Origin: Desulfobacterales bacterium
Lineage (GTDB): Bacteria; Desulfobacterota; Desulfobacteria; Desulfobacterales; UBA11574
Direction: 5' to 3'
Length of the DNA: 10,815 nt
Assembly: GCA_030145595.1 (NCBI GenBank)
Contig: JAQYVG010000111.1
Location: 1 to 10,815 of the forward strand
The number at the start of each line of letters is the position of its first letter. Within the stretch, counting starts at the first letter, position 1. The position numbers were made by a program, and so were the translations under genes. The notes beneath the pieces are model-generated. The model worked only from the letters and a program-made list of their open reading frames with translations, was not told the DNA's origin and ran no database searches. This document shows, one piece after another, positions 1 to 6,692 of the stretch.

Positions 1-58
1 GAGGGGTTTATTGAAAATTTGAACCGTTAATTCGGGAGTTCCGGCTGGAGAAGACATG

Positions 59-122
59 AGAACGGGGAACTCTGAACGGAGAACCTCTGAACCTTGAACG
101 GGGAACCCTGAACCTGTGAACG
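59..122. repeat. Degenerate GAAC-rich short tandem repeat tract
   Basis: The stretch is built from reiterated GAACC/GAACGG words. An 18-nt unit, GAACGGGGAACTCTGAAC at 60-77, recurs at 96-113 with one mismatch. Partial copies lie between and after them. Nothing in it reads as a gene. It sits directly upstream of the small beta-grasp gene, and the rest of 1-137 shows no clear promoter. Such low-complexity spacers are common in genomes of this type (general impression, not checked). Confidence 0.7.
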
Positions 123-143
123 CCTACAAAAAAAGAGGTGCTT

Positions 144-413
144 ATGAAAACGGCTGCTCAACTTATTTTATATGGAGCATTACGGAAAAAAACAGAGAAG
201 CTTTCTGATGATCCGGTTTTATTGAACCTCAAAAGGCCGACACCGTTACTTGAAGTTTTGAGGCGGCAACGAATTCCCGTTGACATGGTGCAATTGGCCA
301 TGGTCAACCATAGAGCTGTTTCCAAGGATTCAACAATCAATCCAGGTGACCGGCTAGCTCTGTTTTCCAAGGAATTTATTGTGTTTGCCGATTGGAAGGA
401 CTTGCGATTCTAG
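144..413 (+). CDS. MoaD/ThiS-like beta-grasp small protein without a Gly-Gly tail
   Basis: This 89-aa protein resembles the ubiquitin-like sulfur carriers of the MoaD/ThiS superfamily. The second half shows it best: a strand and turn reading MVNHRAV, then a polar turn ending NPGDRLALF, which matches the 'VNG..V..D..L..GDRVALFPP' pattern of that family. The protein ends in FADWKDLRF, so it lacks the C-terminal Gly-Gly that true MoaD/ThiS proteins need for adenylation and thiocarboxylation. It is therefore unlikely to be a conventional sulfur carrier unless processed, and it may be a structural or partner subunit. The ATG at 144 is preferred over the in-frame GTG at 138 because GAGG at 135-138 lies 5 nt before the ATG. 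The gene converges on the next one with only 9 nt between stops. No molybdopterin or thiamine gene is adjacent in the window. The fold call is fairly safe; the function is unknown. Confidence 0.65.
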   Translation: MKTAAQLILYGALRKKTEKLSDDPVLLNLKRPTPLLEVLRRQRIPVDMVQLAMVNHRAVSKDSTINPGDRLALFSKEFIVFADWKDLRF

Positions 414-422
414 CTTTTACTA

Positions 423-914
423 TTAGGGGTTCTCGATGGCTAAAGGTTTCCATTCTTCTGAGGTGATTTTCCAGGTGCCCTGCGAATTAACCAGAACCAT
501 ATTTTTTTCGCCGACATCCGAATTGTAGGCATCTTTATATTTTTGAATAAAGCTGACGTGAGCATGGTTATTTTTTATATAAACAGATAGATAGAATATT
601 TCTAAAGAAATAGCGCCCGATCTTTTAAAAAGCTTTGTTTTCTTTTTTATCCAATTTGTATAATTGAGATCTTTTGAATGGAATGACGGACTGTAGAAAG
701 ACAGGTAACGTTTAGTATCCTTGTTTTTCCAGGCATTTGCCCAGGAGTAAATTGCGGCTCCAACGTCATCTATCTCATCGACATCTCTGTTTTTATTAGT
801 GTTGCCGCTCTTCTTGGCATTCGTTTGAGCAGCACTGATATCGACAGCTACAATTAGATGCACCATGGCGAAAACAGCTATAATCACAATCAATATAACT
901 GTATTTTTCCTCAT
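423..914 (-). CDS. Exported or membrane-anchored NTF2-like (SnoaL/Cds6-type) domain protein
   Basis: This is a 163-aa protein of unknown specific role. Residues 1-24 form a Lys/Arg-led hydrophobic segment (MRKNTVILIVIIAVFAMVHL...) that reads as a signal peptide or N-terminal anchor. A Lys/Asn-rich linker follows. The rest begins with the pattern 'W..AW..KD...YLSFYSPSF' and ends with 'VLVNSQGTWKITSEEW', as in NTF2-like domains fused to or found near L,D-transpeptidases (the Cds6 C-terminal type). That assignment comes from pattern memory and gives a fold, not a substrate. The reading frame stays open to 995, but the ATG at 914 is chosen because GGAG stands 8 nt before it. A TTGACA/TATTTT promoter (967-995) also overlaps the upstream extension and would leave it untranscribed. 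The gene is separated by about 200 nt from the acyl-CoA dehydrogenase and is probably its own transcript. Confidence 0.6.
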   Translation of the reverse strand: MRKNTVILIVIIAVFAMVHLIVAVDISAAQTNAKKSGNTNKNRDVDEIDDVGAAIYSWANAWKNKDTKRYLSFYSPSFHSKDLNYTNWIKKKTKLFKRSGAISLEIFYLSVYIKNNHAHVSFIQKYKDAYNSDVGEKNMVLVNSQGTWKITSEEWKPLAIENP

Positions 915-966
915 AAAATTTCTCCAGCGAGTACTAACTTGTGTCCATTTGCTGATCCTTAAAGGC

Positions 967-995
967 AAAATACTTTTAAGTGATGATTCTGTCAA
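967..995 (-). promoter_or_regulatory. Probable sigma70-type promoter for the NTF2-like gene
   Basis: On the minus strand, a perfect -35 box TTGACA (990-995) is followed by a 17-nt spacer and a -10 box TATTTT (967-972). Transcription would start near 960, giving a leader of about 46 nt before the ATG at 914. It supports an independent transcript for this gene rather than read-through from the upstream catabolic operon. Prediction from motif spacing only. Confidence 0.55.
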
Positions 996-1117
996 GCAGT
1001 TTACGATGGTATCAACATGCTGAATTAAAATTGGGTGCTAGACCATTAATGTTTAGTTAAAAACTATCAGGTTGGTGGAAAAAAAGTATAATCTGAATGT
1101 TTCATGCTATCTGCTGG

Positions 1118-2281
1118 TCAGCGGTTGGCTTTGCGGATACCAAGCTGGTCCCGGGCGATGATCCATTTGCAGATATTGGCTGACCCTTCCACCATGGTAT
1201 AAGTCGGCGTATCGCGGTAAAAGCGCGCAAGCGGGTATTCCGTCGAATATCCGTATGCGCCCATAATGCGCATGGCATAGTCGGCGCATCTGGTTACAGT
1301 CTCCCCTGAAAAATACTTGGCCTGGGCGACTTGAAGCCCGTTGTTCAGGTGCCCCTGGTCCTTTTCCCAGGCCGCTTTGTAAACCAAAAGACGTGCCGCT
1401 TCAATTTCGGTTGCCATTTGGGCGATCATATCCTGGTTCATTTGAAACTCGCCGATCGGCTTTCCGAACTGTTTGCGCTGGCTGCAATACTTGAGAGCCA
1501 CATCATAACATGCCTGGGCTACGCCCACAGCGCCTGCGGCGGCTGAAAGACGGGTCTGATTTAAAGATTCGAAAACGATCCTCACGCCGTCACCGGCCTG
1601 GCCCACAATATTATCCTTGGGCACTTTTGTATCCGTAAGGAAAATTTCTCCTGTGGGTGAGGAGTGTGATCCAAGCTTTTCCAGCCGCGAGGTTTTTATG
1701 CCGTTAAAATTTTTTAATTCCAAAACAAAGACCGAAAGCCCCTTGGATCCTTTATCGCGGTCCGTATAGGCATAATAAATCATGACATCGGCTACATCGG
1801 CATTGGAAATCCAGGTTTTGGAACCGTTCAAAAGCCAGTGATCCCCTTTGTCTTCGGCGGTTGACGATATGGCCATTATATCTGAGCCGGAATCCGGCTC
1901 TGTAATCGCAAATCCGCCCAAAAGGTCGGCACGGACCAGCTTGGGGATGTATTTTTTCCTGAGCGCTTCACTGCCGTATTTGTAAATGGTAAATGCCGTT
2001 CCCAGGGTCTGCATGTTGACTTGAACCCTGAGAGAACTTGAGGCCCTGGCAATCTCCTCGGTCACGATCATGGCCGCCAGCCAGCCCATCTCTTCGCCGC
2101 CGTAAGCTTCCGGAATAACCGTGCCGAAAAAACCGAGCTGTCCCATTGGTTTTATGGCTTCTTTATAGGGGAAATAATGCTCTTGGTCCCACTGGTCGGC
2201 ATACGGAACAATCTTTTTGGCGGCAAATTCACGCACCGCTTTTTCCAGCATCTCCAGTTCTTTTGAAAGTTTAAAATTCAT
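1118..2281 (-). CDS. Glutaryl-CoA dehydrogenase, non-decarboxylating type (acyl-CoA dehydrogenase family)
   Basis: This 387-aa FAD-dependent acyl-CoA dehydrogenase probably oxidises glutaryl-CoA to glutaconyl-CoA in the cytoplasm, passing electrons to ETF. It closely resembles, from memory, the crystallised Desulfococcus multivorans glutaryl-CoA dehydrogenase along its full length (GFFGTVIPEAYGGE, FAITEPDSGSD, GSKTWISNA, QRKQFGKPIGEFQ, MVEGSANICK). The catalytic base is Glu365. The residue before it is Val364, where decarboxylating enzymes such as human GCDH have Tyr; that Tyr-to-Val exchange is the published mark of the non-decarboxylating type. Arg85 aligns, without gaps back from the YGSE motif, with the conserved Arg that binds the distal carboxylate (human Arg94). 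The start is the ATG at 2281 with GGAGG about 9 nt upstream. It is last in the five-gene unit, 57 nt after the beta-gamma oxidoreductase gene. Family is certain; substrate is well supported but untested. Confidence 0.88.
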   Translation of the reverse strand: MNFKLSKELEMLEKAVREFAAKKIVPYADQWDQEHYFPYKEAIKPMGQLGFFGTVIPEAYGGEEMGWLAAMIVTEEIARASSSLRVQVNMQTLGTAFTIYKYGSEALRKKYIPKLVRADLLGGFAITEPDSGSDIMAISSTAEDKGDHWLLNGSKTWISNADVADVMIYYAYTDRDKGSKGLSVFVLELKNFNGIKTSRLEKLGSHSSPTGEIFLTDTKVPKDNIVGQAGDGVRIVFESLNQTRLSAAAGAVGVAQACYDVALKYCSQRKQFGKPIGEFQMNQDMIAQMATEIEAARLLVYKAAWEKDQGHLNNGLQVAQAKYFSGETVTRCADYAMRIMGAYGYSTEYPLARFYRDTPTYTMVEGSANICKWIIARDQLGIRKANR

Positions 2282-2338
2282 ATTTACTTTCCTCCATATT
2301 CGGTTTCATTAGACAGGATTTACTGGATCATCAGGATA

Positions 2339-3637
2339 TCATAAATCGATTTCGACCTCGCGGACCAGATTGAGCGCTGCTGCAAGGATTTTGCCCTTGA
2401 ATTTAGTTTCGAGTGCTGCTTGCAGCATTTCAATATGAATAATCTTGTTGAGCTTGGCCAGAACAGCTAATGCCGCCAGAGCCCGGTTTACGGCTTTAAC
2501 ACCCTGTTTTTTAAAGTCGACTTGGTGTATTTCAGCATTGCAGGACGGCAGGTCAATTCCCCGGCCTTTAATTATCATAGTGTCGCTGTCCAGTCTATTA
2601 AATATACGCACGCGACGGTCCACCCCTTCCTGGCTTAGAGCCAGAATAACGGTAGGTCTTTCAATGCCGGTATAGCCGATCTCGTGTGGCGACAGGATGA
2701 TTTCGCTGATAGAATGCCCCCGCATTACGGTAATATTATATTCGTTTTTCTGCGTCACCCTGAGTCCGGCGGTAAGACCGGCCAAGCATAAGATTTCACC
2801 GGCGGTGATAATCCGCTGGCCGGCGTTTCCCAGCAGAATTACCTCCTGCCGGACGGAATCGGGAGGATCAAAGATGGCTTCAATTTTAAGCAAAGGTGCG
2901 GCCTGCTTGCAGTCGGCGGCCAACTCTCTATAATGGCGTCCGTATTCCTTGCGGGTGTTTGCATCCACAGGTCCATCAGCAGGAGGCAGCTTGGCAAGGG
3001 ATTTGTCGATGGTTTGCGGTGTCAGCCGGTTGCGTTTGGTATAGCGGCCGGGGCATACTCCCCAGATATCCAGGACGGCGAAACCATCGAAGCGAAACGC
3101 GCTTTCTATTTTTTGTGCCAGGTCTTTTTGGTAGGCTGAAGATCGAGCGACGTAAGCGGCGCCGGCGGAAGACGTTACCCGGCATATGTCCAGCGGCTTT
3201 TCCATGCGGTTCAGAAAGTCAGAACCCACCTGCGCCTCAGCGGGAGTTGTGGCCGAAAACTGGCCTCCGGTCATCCCGAAATTAAAGTTGTTTAATATCA
3301 GCAAAGTTATATCCAGGTTGCGGCGGCAGGCCGCCAGCAGATGGGCGCCGCCAATACCCAGGCCGCCGTCTCCCATGGTCACAATCACCTGCAGTTCGGG
3401 ACGGGCCATTTTCAAACCGGTTGCATAGGTCAGCGCCCGGCCATGTAAGCCGTGCAGGGCATGGGTGTGGAAAAAGGTGTCAAAAAGGCCGGAACACCCG
3501 ATATCGCTGACAATAACAGTCTGATGGCCGGCCAGCCCCATATTCTGGAAGGTTTTATCGAGTGCATGCAGAATGCGATCATGAGCGCAACCCGGACAGA
3601 AGACCGGCGGTCGGCTGGTATTCAATAAACTAGGCAT
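2339..3637 (-). CDS. 2-oxoacid:ferredoxin oxidoreductase, fused beta (TPP) and gamma subunits
   Basis: A 432-aa protein joins two subunits that are often separate. Residues 1 to about 255 are the thiamine-diphosphate beta subunit. They carry CPGC (Cys14, Cys17), Cys48 in DIGCSG and Cys195 in GVCPGRY, the usual four ligands of the proximal [4Fe-4S] cluster. They also carry the TPP/Mg motif GDGGLGIGG near residues 89-97 and NNFNFGMTGGQ near 116-126. From about residue 262 a gamma (CoA-binding) domain follows, recognisable by LLGNAGQRIITAGEIL and an RGHSISEIILS-like stretch. It works with the alpha subunit encoded just upstream to convert a 2-oxoacid and CoA to acyl-CoA, CO2 and reduced ferredoxin. 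The ATG at 3637 is chosen because GAGGTGG stands 6 nt before it; an in-frame GTG at 3652 has no such site. It overlaps the alpha gene by 8 nt, so translation is likely coupled. No ferredoxin-like delta subunit is present in the window. Which 2-oxoacid is used is not readable; 2-oxoadipate is suggested by context. Confidence 0.88.
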   Translation of the reverse strand: MPSLLNTSRPPVFCPGCAHDRILHALDKTFQNMGLAGHQTVIVSDIGCSGLFDTFFHTHALHGLHGRALTYATGLKMARPELQVIVTMGDGGLGIGGAHLLAACRRNLDITLLILNNFNFGMTGGQFSATTPAEAQVGSDFLNRMEKPLDICRVTSSAGAAYVARSSAYQKDLAQKIESAFRFDGFAVLDIWGVCPGRYTKRNRLTPQTIDKSLAKLPPADGPVDANTRKEYGRHYRELAADCKQAAPLLKIEAIFDPPDSVRQEVILLGNAGQRIITAGEILCLAGLTAGLRVTQKNEYNITVMRGHSISEIILSPHEIGYTGIERPTVILALSQEGVDRRVRIFNRLDSDTMIIKGRGIDLPSCNAEIHQVDFKKQGVKAVNRALAALAVLAKLNKIIHIEMLQAALETKFKGKILAAALNLVREVEIDL

Positions 3638-4751
3638 GGTCAACCACCTCACTGATCCGGCTGGGAGTTATCAGACGGCCGTCCATTTGACCGCAAAAGT
3701 CGATCTTTTTTTCCGGCAGGATGCGCTCTATTTCTCTGACATACTGCCCGAGGTTCATTTCCACTACCACCACACGTTTGGCTTGCGCGGCTTTTTCCCT
3801 GATCAAATTTTCGGGCACCGGCCAGAGGGTCTTGAGAATAAGCAGTGAAATCGGCTTTCCCGACTTGTTTTGCTTTTTAAAAACATCAAGGGCAGCTCGG
3901 GCGGTGACGCCATAAGTCAGGAGCAAAGTGTCCGCATTTTCTTTAAAATGCGCTTCATGAAAACTGTAGCGGTCAACGGTTGACAGCAATTTTGTTTTTA
4001 GCCTTTTGAGGGTTTTGGAGATTTCGTCCGGATCAGTAGTAATGTAGCCGTCAGCACCGTGCGTAGAAGAAGTCTGACGGACAAGCCTCTTGTCCCCAAT
4101 GGGCAGAAAGTGGGGTACTTGGCCGCCGGATGGAACTGAAAACGGCAGGAATGGTTCATGGGGAGGCGGGGCGGCCCGTTCTATGATTTCAGGTTTTTTG
4201 ATTACATCGATATCGATACTCTCCCGGGTCATGCCTATTTCCTTGTTGGATGCGATGAATACCGGACATCTGAGTTCTTCGGCCAGATTAAAGGCTTGTA
4301 TGGTAAGTAAAAAGCAATCCTTAACATCTACCGGTGCCAGTACAACCGCCGGCAGACCGCCGCTGTTGCCCCAGCGCAAAAAATTGATATCCCCGTCAGC
4401 GCCGCGGGTAGCGGAGCCGGTGGAGGGGCCCAGTCTCTGTACGTCCACTATGACGACGGGAATTTCGCTGCCAATGGCAAAGGAAATATTCTCGCTGTAA
4501 AGACTGATGCCGGGTCCGGATGTAGCCGTCATAGCCTTCAGGCCGGCCATGGATGCTCCCAGGCAGCAGCCGATGGAGGCAATTTCATCCTCACCTTGAA
4601 GGCATACACCGCCCAAAGGGGGCAGCAGTTTTAGCATAGCATTAAAGATGGTCGTGGCCGGGGTTATCGGATATCCGGCAAAGAAGCGGCAGCCTGCAAA
4701 TATAGCTCCCCGGACAATCGCTTCGTTACCTTCCATTAGGCTGAGTGCCAT
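3630..4751 (-). CDS. 2-oxoacid:ferredoxin oxidoreductase, alpha subunit (KorA-like)
   Basis: A 373-aa alpha subunit of the KorA/VorB type carries the pyrimidine-binding part of the TPP enzyme. Diagnostic stretches are GYPITPATTI (residues 26-35), the Glu of GEDEIAS (Glu56), TSGPGISLYSE (77-87) and QRLGPSTGSATRG from 105. A C-terminal transketolase-like domain includes LLLTYGVTARAAL and a VVEMNLGQ stretch. It has no N-terminal gamma domain, which agrees with gamma being fused to the beta chain of the next gene. It starts 12 nt after the carboxyltransferase stop, with TGGAG before the ATG, and overlaps the beta-gamma gene by 8 nt. Family members act on 2-oxoglutarate, branched-chain 2-oxoacids or related acids. 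In this operon 2-oxoadipate, giving glutaryl-CoA, would feed the dehydrogenase directly; that substrate is inference. Confidence 0.87.
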   Translation of the reverse strand: MALSLMEGNEAIVRGAIFAGCRFFAGYPITPATTIFNAMLKLLPPLGGVCLQGEDEIASIGCCLGASMAGLKAMTATSGPGISLYSENISFAIGSEIPVVIVDVQRLGPSTGSATRGADGDINFLRWGNSGGLPAVVLAPVDVKDCFLLTIQAFNLAEELRCPVFIASNKEIGMTRESIDIDVIKKPEIIERAAPPPHEPFLPFSVPSGGQVPHFLPIGDKRLVRQTSSTHGADGYITTDPDEISKTLKRLKTKLLSTVDRYSFHEAHFKENADTLLLTYGVTARAALDVFKKQNKSGKPISLLILKTLWPVPENLIREKAAQAKRVVVVEMNLGQYVREIERILPEKKIDFCGQMDGRLITPSRISEVVDHA

Positions 4752-4763
4752 TTTACGACTCCA

Positions 4764-6497
4764 TTATCCCTTTATAATTCTGGGCAGTATCATCTGATGA
4801 TGGGGGCAGATCGATTTTGGGTTCTGGTAAGCGGCACCAACAAAAGCCACCAGGTACTTTCTGAGATCACTCAAGGGCACAATTTCATCTATCAGACCGT
4901 TTTGGGCACAGAAAAGCGGTCTTGAATTTTCATGGTATTCCCGGGCCAGCCGGTTCATGCTGTCGATAATCGGTTCCAGGGGCCTGCCTGCCTCCTTTTC
5001 TTTGACCAGTCTGCGAGAATAGGTTGCCACGGCGGCTGTTTCACCATGCATGACATAGATTTCAGAGGCGGCGGTGCCGATGGTAAAGGCATTGTGCCGG
5101 TTGGCCGTGGGGCCGCCCATAAAGTAATGGGACGAGGCTGTTCCTTTTCTGAGCATCAACAGCATCATGGGATTGTCGGTTTGCTGGATGGAATAGATCA
5201 GGCTCATGGCAAGGCCCAAAAGCTCGGCCTTCTCGGCATCGTCGCCCACGTCCACACCGGTGGTATCCTGCAGCCAGATGATCGGAATCCGGTCCCGGCC
5301 GCAAAGCGTGACGAACTCATTCATTTTGATCAATCCCTGTCGGTAGACTTTACCCCCCATGCCTGCATAGTCGGCGTACTCGGGGTAGTCTTTGCCCAGG
5401 TAACCCTGACGGTTACCGATGCAGGCCGTTAGAAAGCCGTCGATTTTACACAGCCCGGTATATATTTCGGGTCCGTAATCGGGGCGAAACTCCATATGCT
5501 CGCTGGAATCCACCAAACGGGCCAAGACTTCATCAAAATCATATACTTTTTTAGGTTCCATCGGGAGTAGATGATAAAGGTCCTGGGATAAAAACCCGGG
5601 TTCTTTAGGTTGCGCCACCCGGTAAAACTTTGGGTGAAAGGAGGGGATGTCTTTCATATAGTCTTTAAGACCGTCCAGCACATCGGTTTCGGTTTCGAAT
5701 ACATATCGGAAAAACCCGGTTTCATCGTAATGGGTTTTTACAGTTCCCGGCGGTTTGGCCTTAAACTGTCCGGCTTTTTCGATGATTTCTTCGGCGGTGT
5801 CAAGGTTGAATTCTCCCTTAGGGGCCATACCGCTGACGATACCGGCGCCTCCGACGGCTATATTACAATCTTTGTGGGCAAAAAGTATGGCTGGGCTGAT
5901 GCCGTGATATCCGCCGCCGGCAGGATTGGTACCGTAGATACCGGCCAGAACCGGAATGCCTAATTGTTCCAGTTCGGCATGCCGGAAAAGAGGTGTTCCG
6001 GCTCCGCGTCGATTGGCATAAAATTTTTCCTGCTCCGGCAGTTTAGCGCCGCTGCAATGGACCAGCCAGACCAGAGGGATATTCAGACGTTTGGCCAAAT
6101 CGGTTCCTCGCAGGATATTTTCAGACTGTCCCGGCAACCAGGCACCGGCCAAAACTTTATTGTCAAAACCGATGACTACCGCCCATTTGCCTGCAATCTT
6201 ACCGATACCGTCGATAACGTTGGTCGTACCTTCTTCATTATTTTCGGGGTTATAAAGGGTGTGCAGGGGACACCAGGTTCCGGGATCCAGCAGATATTCC
6301 AGGCGCTGCCACACGGTCATTTGTCCTCTGGCATTGATCTTTTCTTCAGGCAGCCCCGCCATTTTAACCTGCTCGACCTCAATTTGTATTTTTGATTCTG
6401 CATCCTTTAACTTTTTAAGATTCCCTTGGCTGCTTTTGATGCGCCCCTTTTTCAGCTCATGGCCAAATGCGGTCATCTTTTTAAAATAAGGTCTCAT
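4764..6497 (-). CDS. gcdA: Glutaconyl-CoA decarboxylase alpha subunit (biotin-dependent carboxyltransferase)
   Basis: This 577-aa carboxyltransferase moves the carboxyl group of glutaconyl-CoA to biotin on a carrier protein, leaving crotonyl-CoA. It matches GcdA of Acidaminococcus fermentans (about 587 aa) over its full length as remembered: NARGQMTVWQRLE (55-67), NRRGAGTP (162-169), GIYGTNPAGGGYH (186-198), then YRQGLIKMNEFVTLC, IPIIWLQDTTGVDVG and DDAEKAELLG, and an ICPHHQMILPR ending near the C-terminus. The two crotonase-like halves (roughly 30-290 and 300-560) and the oxyanion Gly-rich stretches are intact. The frame extends to a TTG at 6527, but that codon lies in a hairpin loop; the ATG at 6497 has AGGGA 8 nt upstream and gives the family's usual MRPYF-like N-terminus. 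The biotin carrier is upstream, across a MITE-like insertion. A related methylmalonyl-CoA or propionyl-CoA carboxyltransferase is possible but less likely. Confidence 0.87.
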   Translation of the reverse strand: MRPYFKKMTAFGHELKKGRIKSSQGNLKKLKDAESKIQIEVEQVKMAGLPEEKINARGQMTVWQRLEYLLDPGTWCPLHTLYNPENNEEGTTNVIDGIGKIAGKWAVVIGFDNKVLAGAWLPGQSENILRGTDLAKRLNIPLVWLVHCSGAKLPEQEKFYANRRGAGTPLFRHAELEQLGIPVLAGIYGTNPAGGGYHGISPAILFAHKDCNIAVGGAGIVSGMAPKGEFNLDTAEEIIEKAGQFKAKPPGTVKTHYDETGFFRYVFETETDVLDGLKDYMKDIPSFHPKFYRVAQPKEPGFLSQDLYHLLPMEPKKVYDFDEVLARLVDSSEHMEFRPDYGPEIYTGLCKIDGFLTACIGNRQGYLGKDYPEYADYAGMGGKVYRQGLIKMNEFVTLCGRDRIPIIWLQDTTGVDVGDDAEKAELLGLAMSLIYSIQQTDNPMMLLMLRKGTASSHYFMGGPTANRHNAFTIGTAASEIYVMHGETAAVATYSRRLVKEKEAGRPLEPIIDSMNRLAREYHENSRPLFCAQNGLIDEIVPLSDLRKYLVAFVGAAYQNPKSICPHHQMILPRIIKG

Positions 6498-6513
6498 AAT
6501 ATTATCCCTATCA

Positions 6514-6537
6514 CAATTGAGCGCCAACGCTCAATTG
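6514..6537. promoter_or_regulatory. Perfect 10-bp inverted repeat in the gcdA leader (operator or hairpin)
   Basis: CAATTGAGCG (6514-6523) and CGCTCAATTG (6528-6537) are exact inverted copies around a 4-nt centre, 17 nt upstream of the gcdA ATG. There is no T-run after it on either strand, so it is not a classical terminator. The length, symmetry and position suit either a dimeric regulator's operator (TetR- or FadR-like, by analogy) or an mRNA 5' hairpin. It is close to, but separate from, the adjacent MITE-like element. Confidence 0.6.
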
Positions 6538-6546
6538 AAAGTTATT

Positions 6547-6691
6547 TAGTGTCCATCCAGAAATGAGGATTTTTGTTCAATATCAAGGCATGCGAAAAAA
6601 ATAACCGCAGGCATATGTGTATTATCCCGAGGATTATTTTTTGAGCATAACGCAGAGATTGGGCAAAAAGACCATTTATGGATGGACACTA
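6547..6691. mobile_element. 145-bp MITE-like palindromic element
   Basis: The terminal inverted repeat TAGTGTCCATCCA (6547-6559) is matched exactly by TGGATGGACACTA (6679-6691). Similarity continues inward: AAATG/CATTT next to the ends, TTTTTG and CAAAAA blocks, and AAAAAATAA-CC (6595-6605) against GGATTATTTTTT (6631-6642). The whole element would therefore fold into one long imperfect hairpin. It has no ORF. The outer TA on both sides fits a TA target duplication like that of IS630/Tc1-type elements, although TA is also part of the palindrome. One nucleotide separates it from the biotin-carrier stop codon, so it sits between two cooperating genes. Confidence 0.7.
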
Positions 6692-6692
6692 T

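Noticed and set aside
59..122. GAAC-rich repeats as a CRISPR array
   Set aside because: Units are too short and irregular, and there are no spacers of constant length.
915..995. N-terminal extension of the NTF2-like protein to 995
   Set aside because: It would put the signal peptide inside the protein and overlap the TTGACA/TATTTT promoter; the ATG at 914 has a good ribosome site.
1054..1066. TAGTT-AAA-AACTA stem as a terminator after the dehydrogenase gene
   Set aside because: The stem is only 5 AT-rich pairs and lacks a clear following T-run in the right orientation.
2896..3285. 129-codon open frame on the plus strand
   Set aside because: Antisense to the beta-gamma oxidoreductase; Arg/Pro/Cys-rich translation typical of a shadow frame.
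4090..4500. 136-codon open frame on the plus strand
   Set aside because: Antisense to the oxidoreductase alpha gene, which has clear motifs along its length.
4932..5432. 166-codon open frame on the plus strand
   Set aside because: It lies wholly antisense to the strongly recognised carboxyltransferase gene and has no family resemblance or ribosome site.
5964..6395. 143-codon open frame on the plus strand
   Set aside because: Antisense to the N-terminal half of the carboxyltransferase; explained by that gene's codon bias.
6498..6527. Upstream TTG start for gcdA
   Set aside because: The codon is in the loop of the perfect hairpin and no ribosome site precedes it; the ATG at 6497 has one and fits the family N-terminus.
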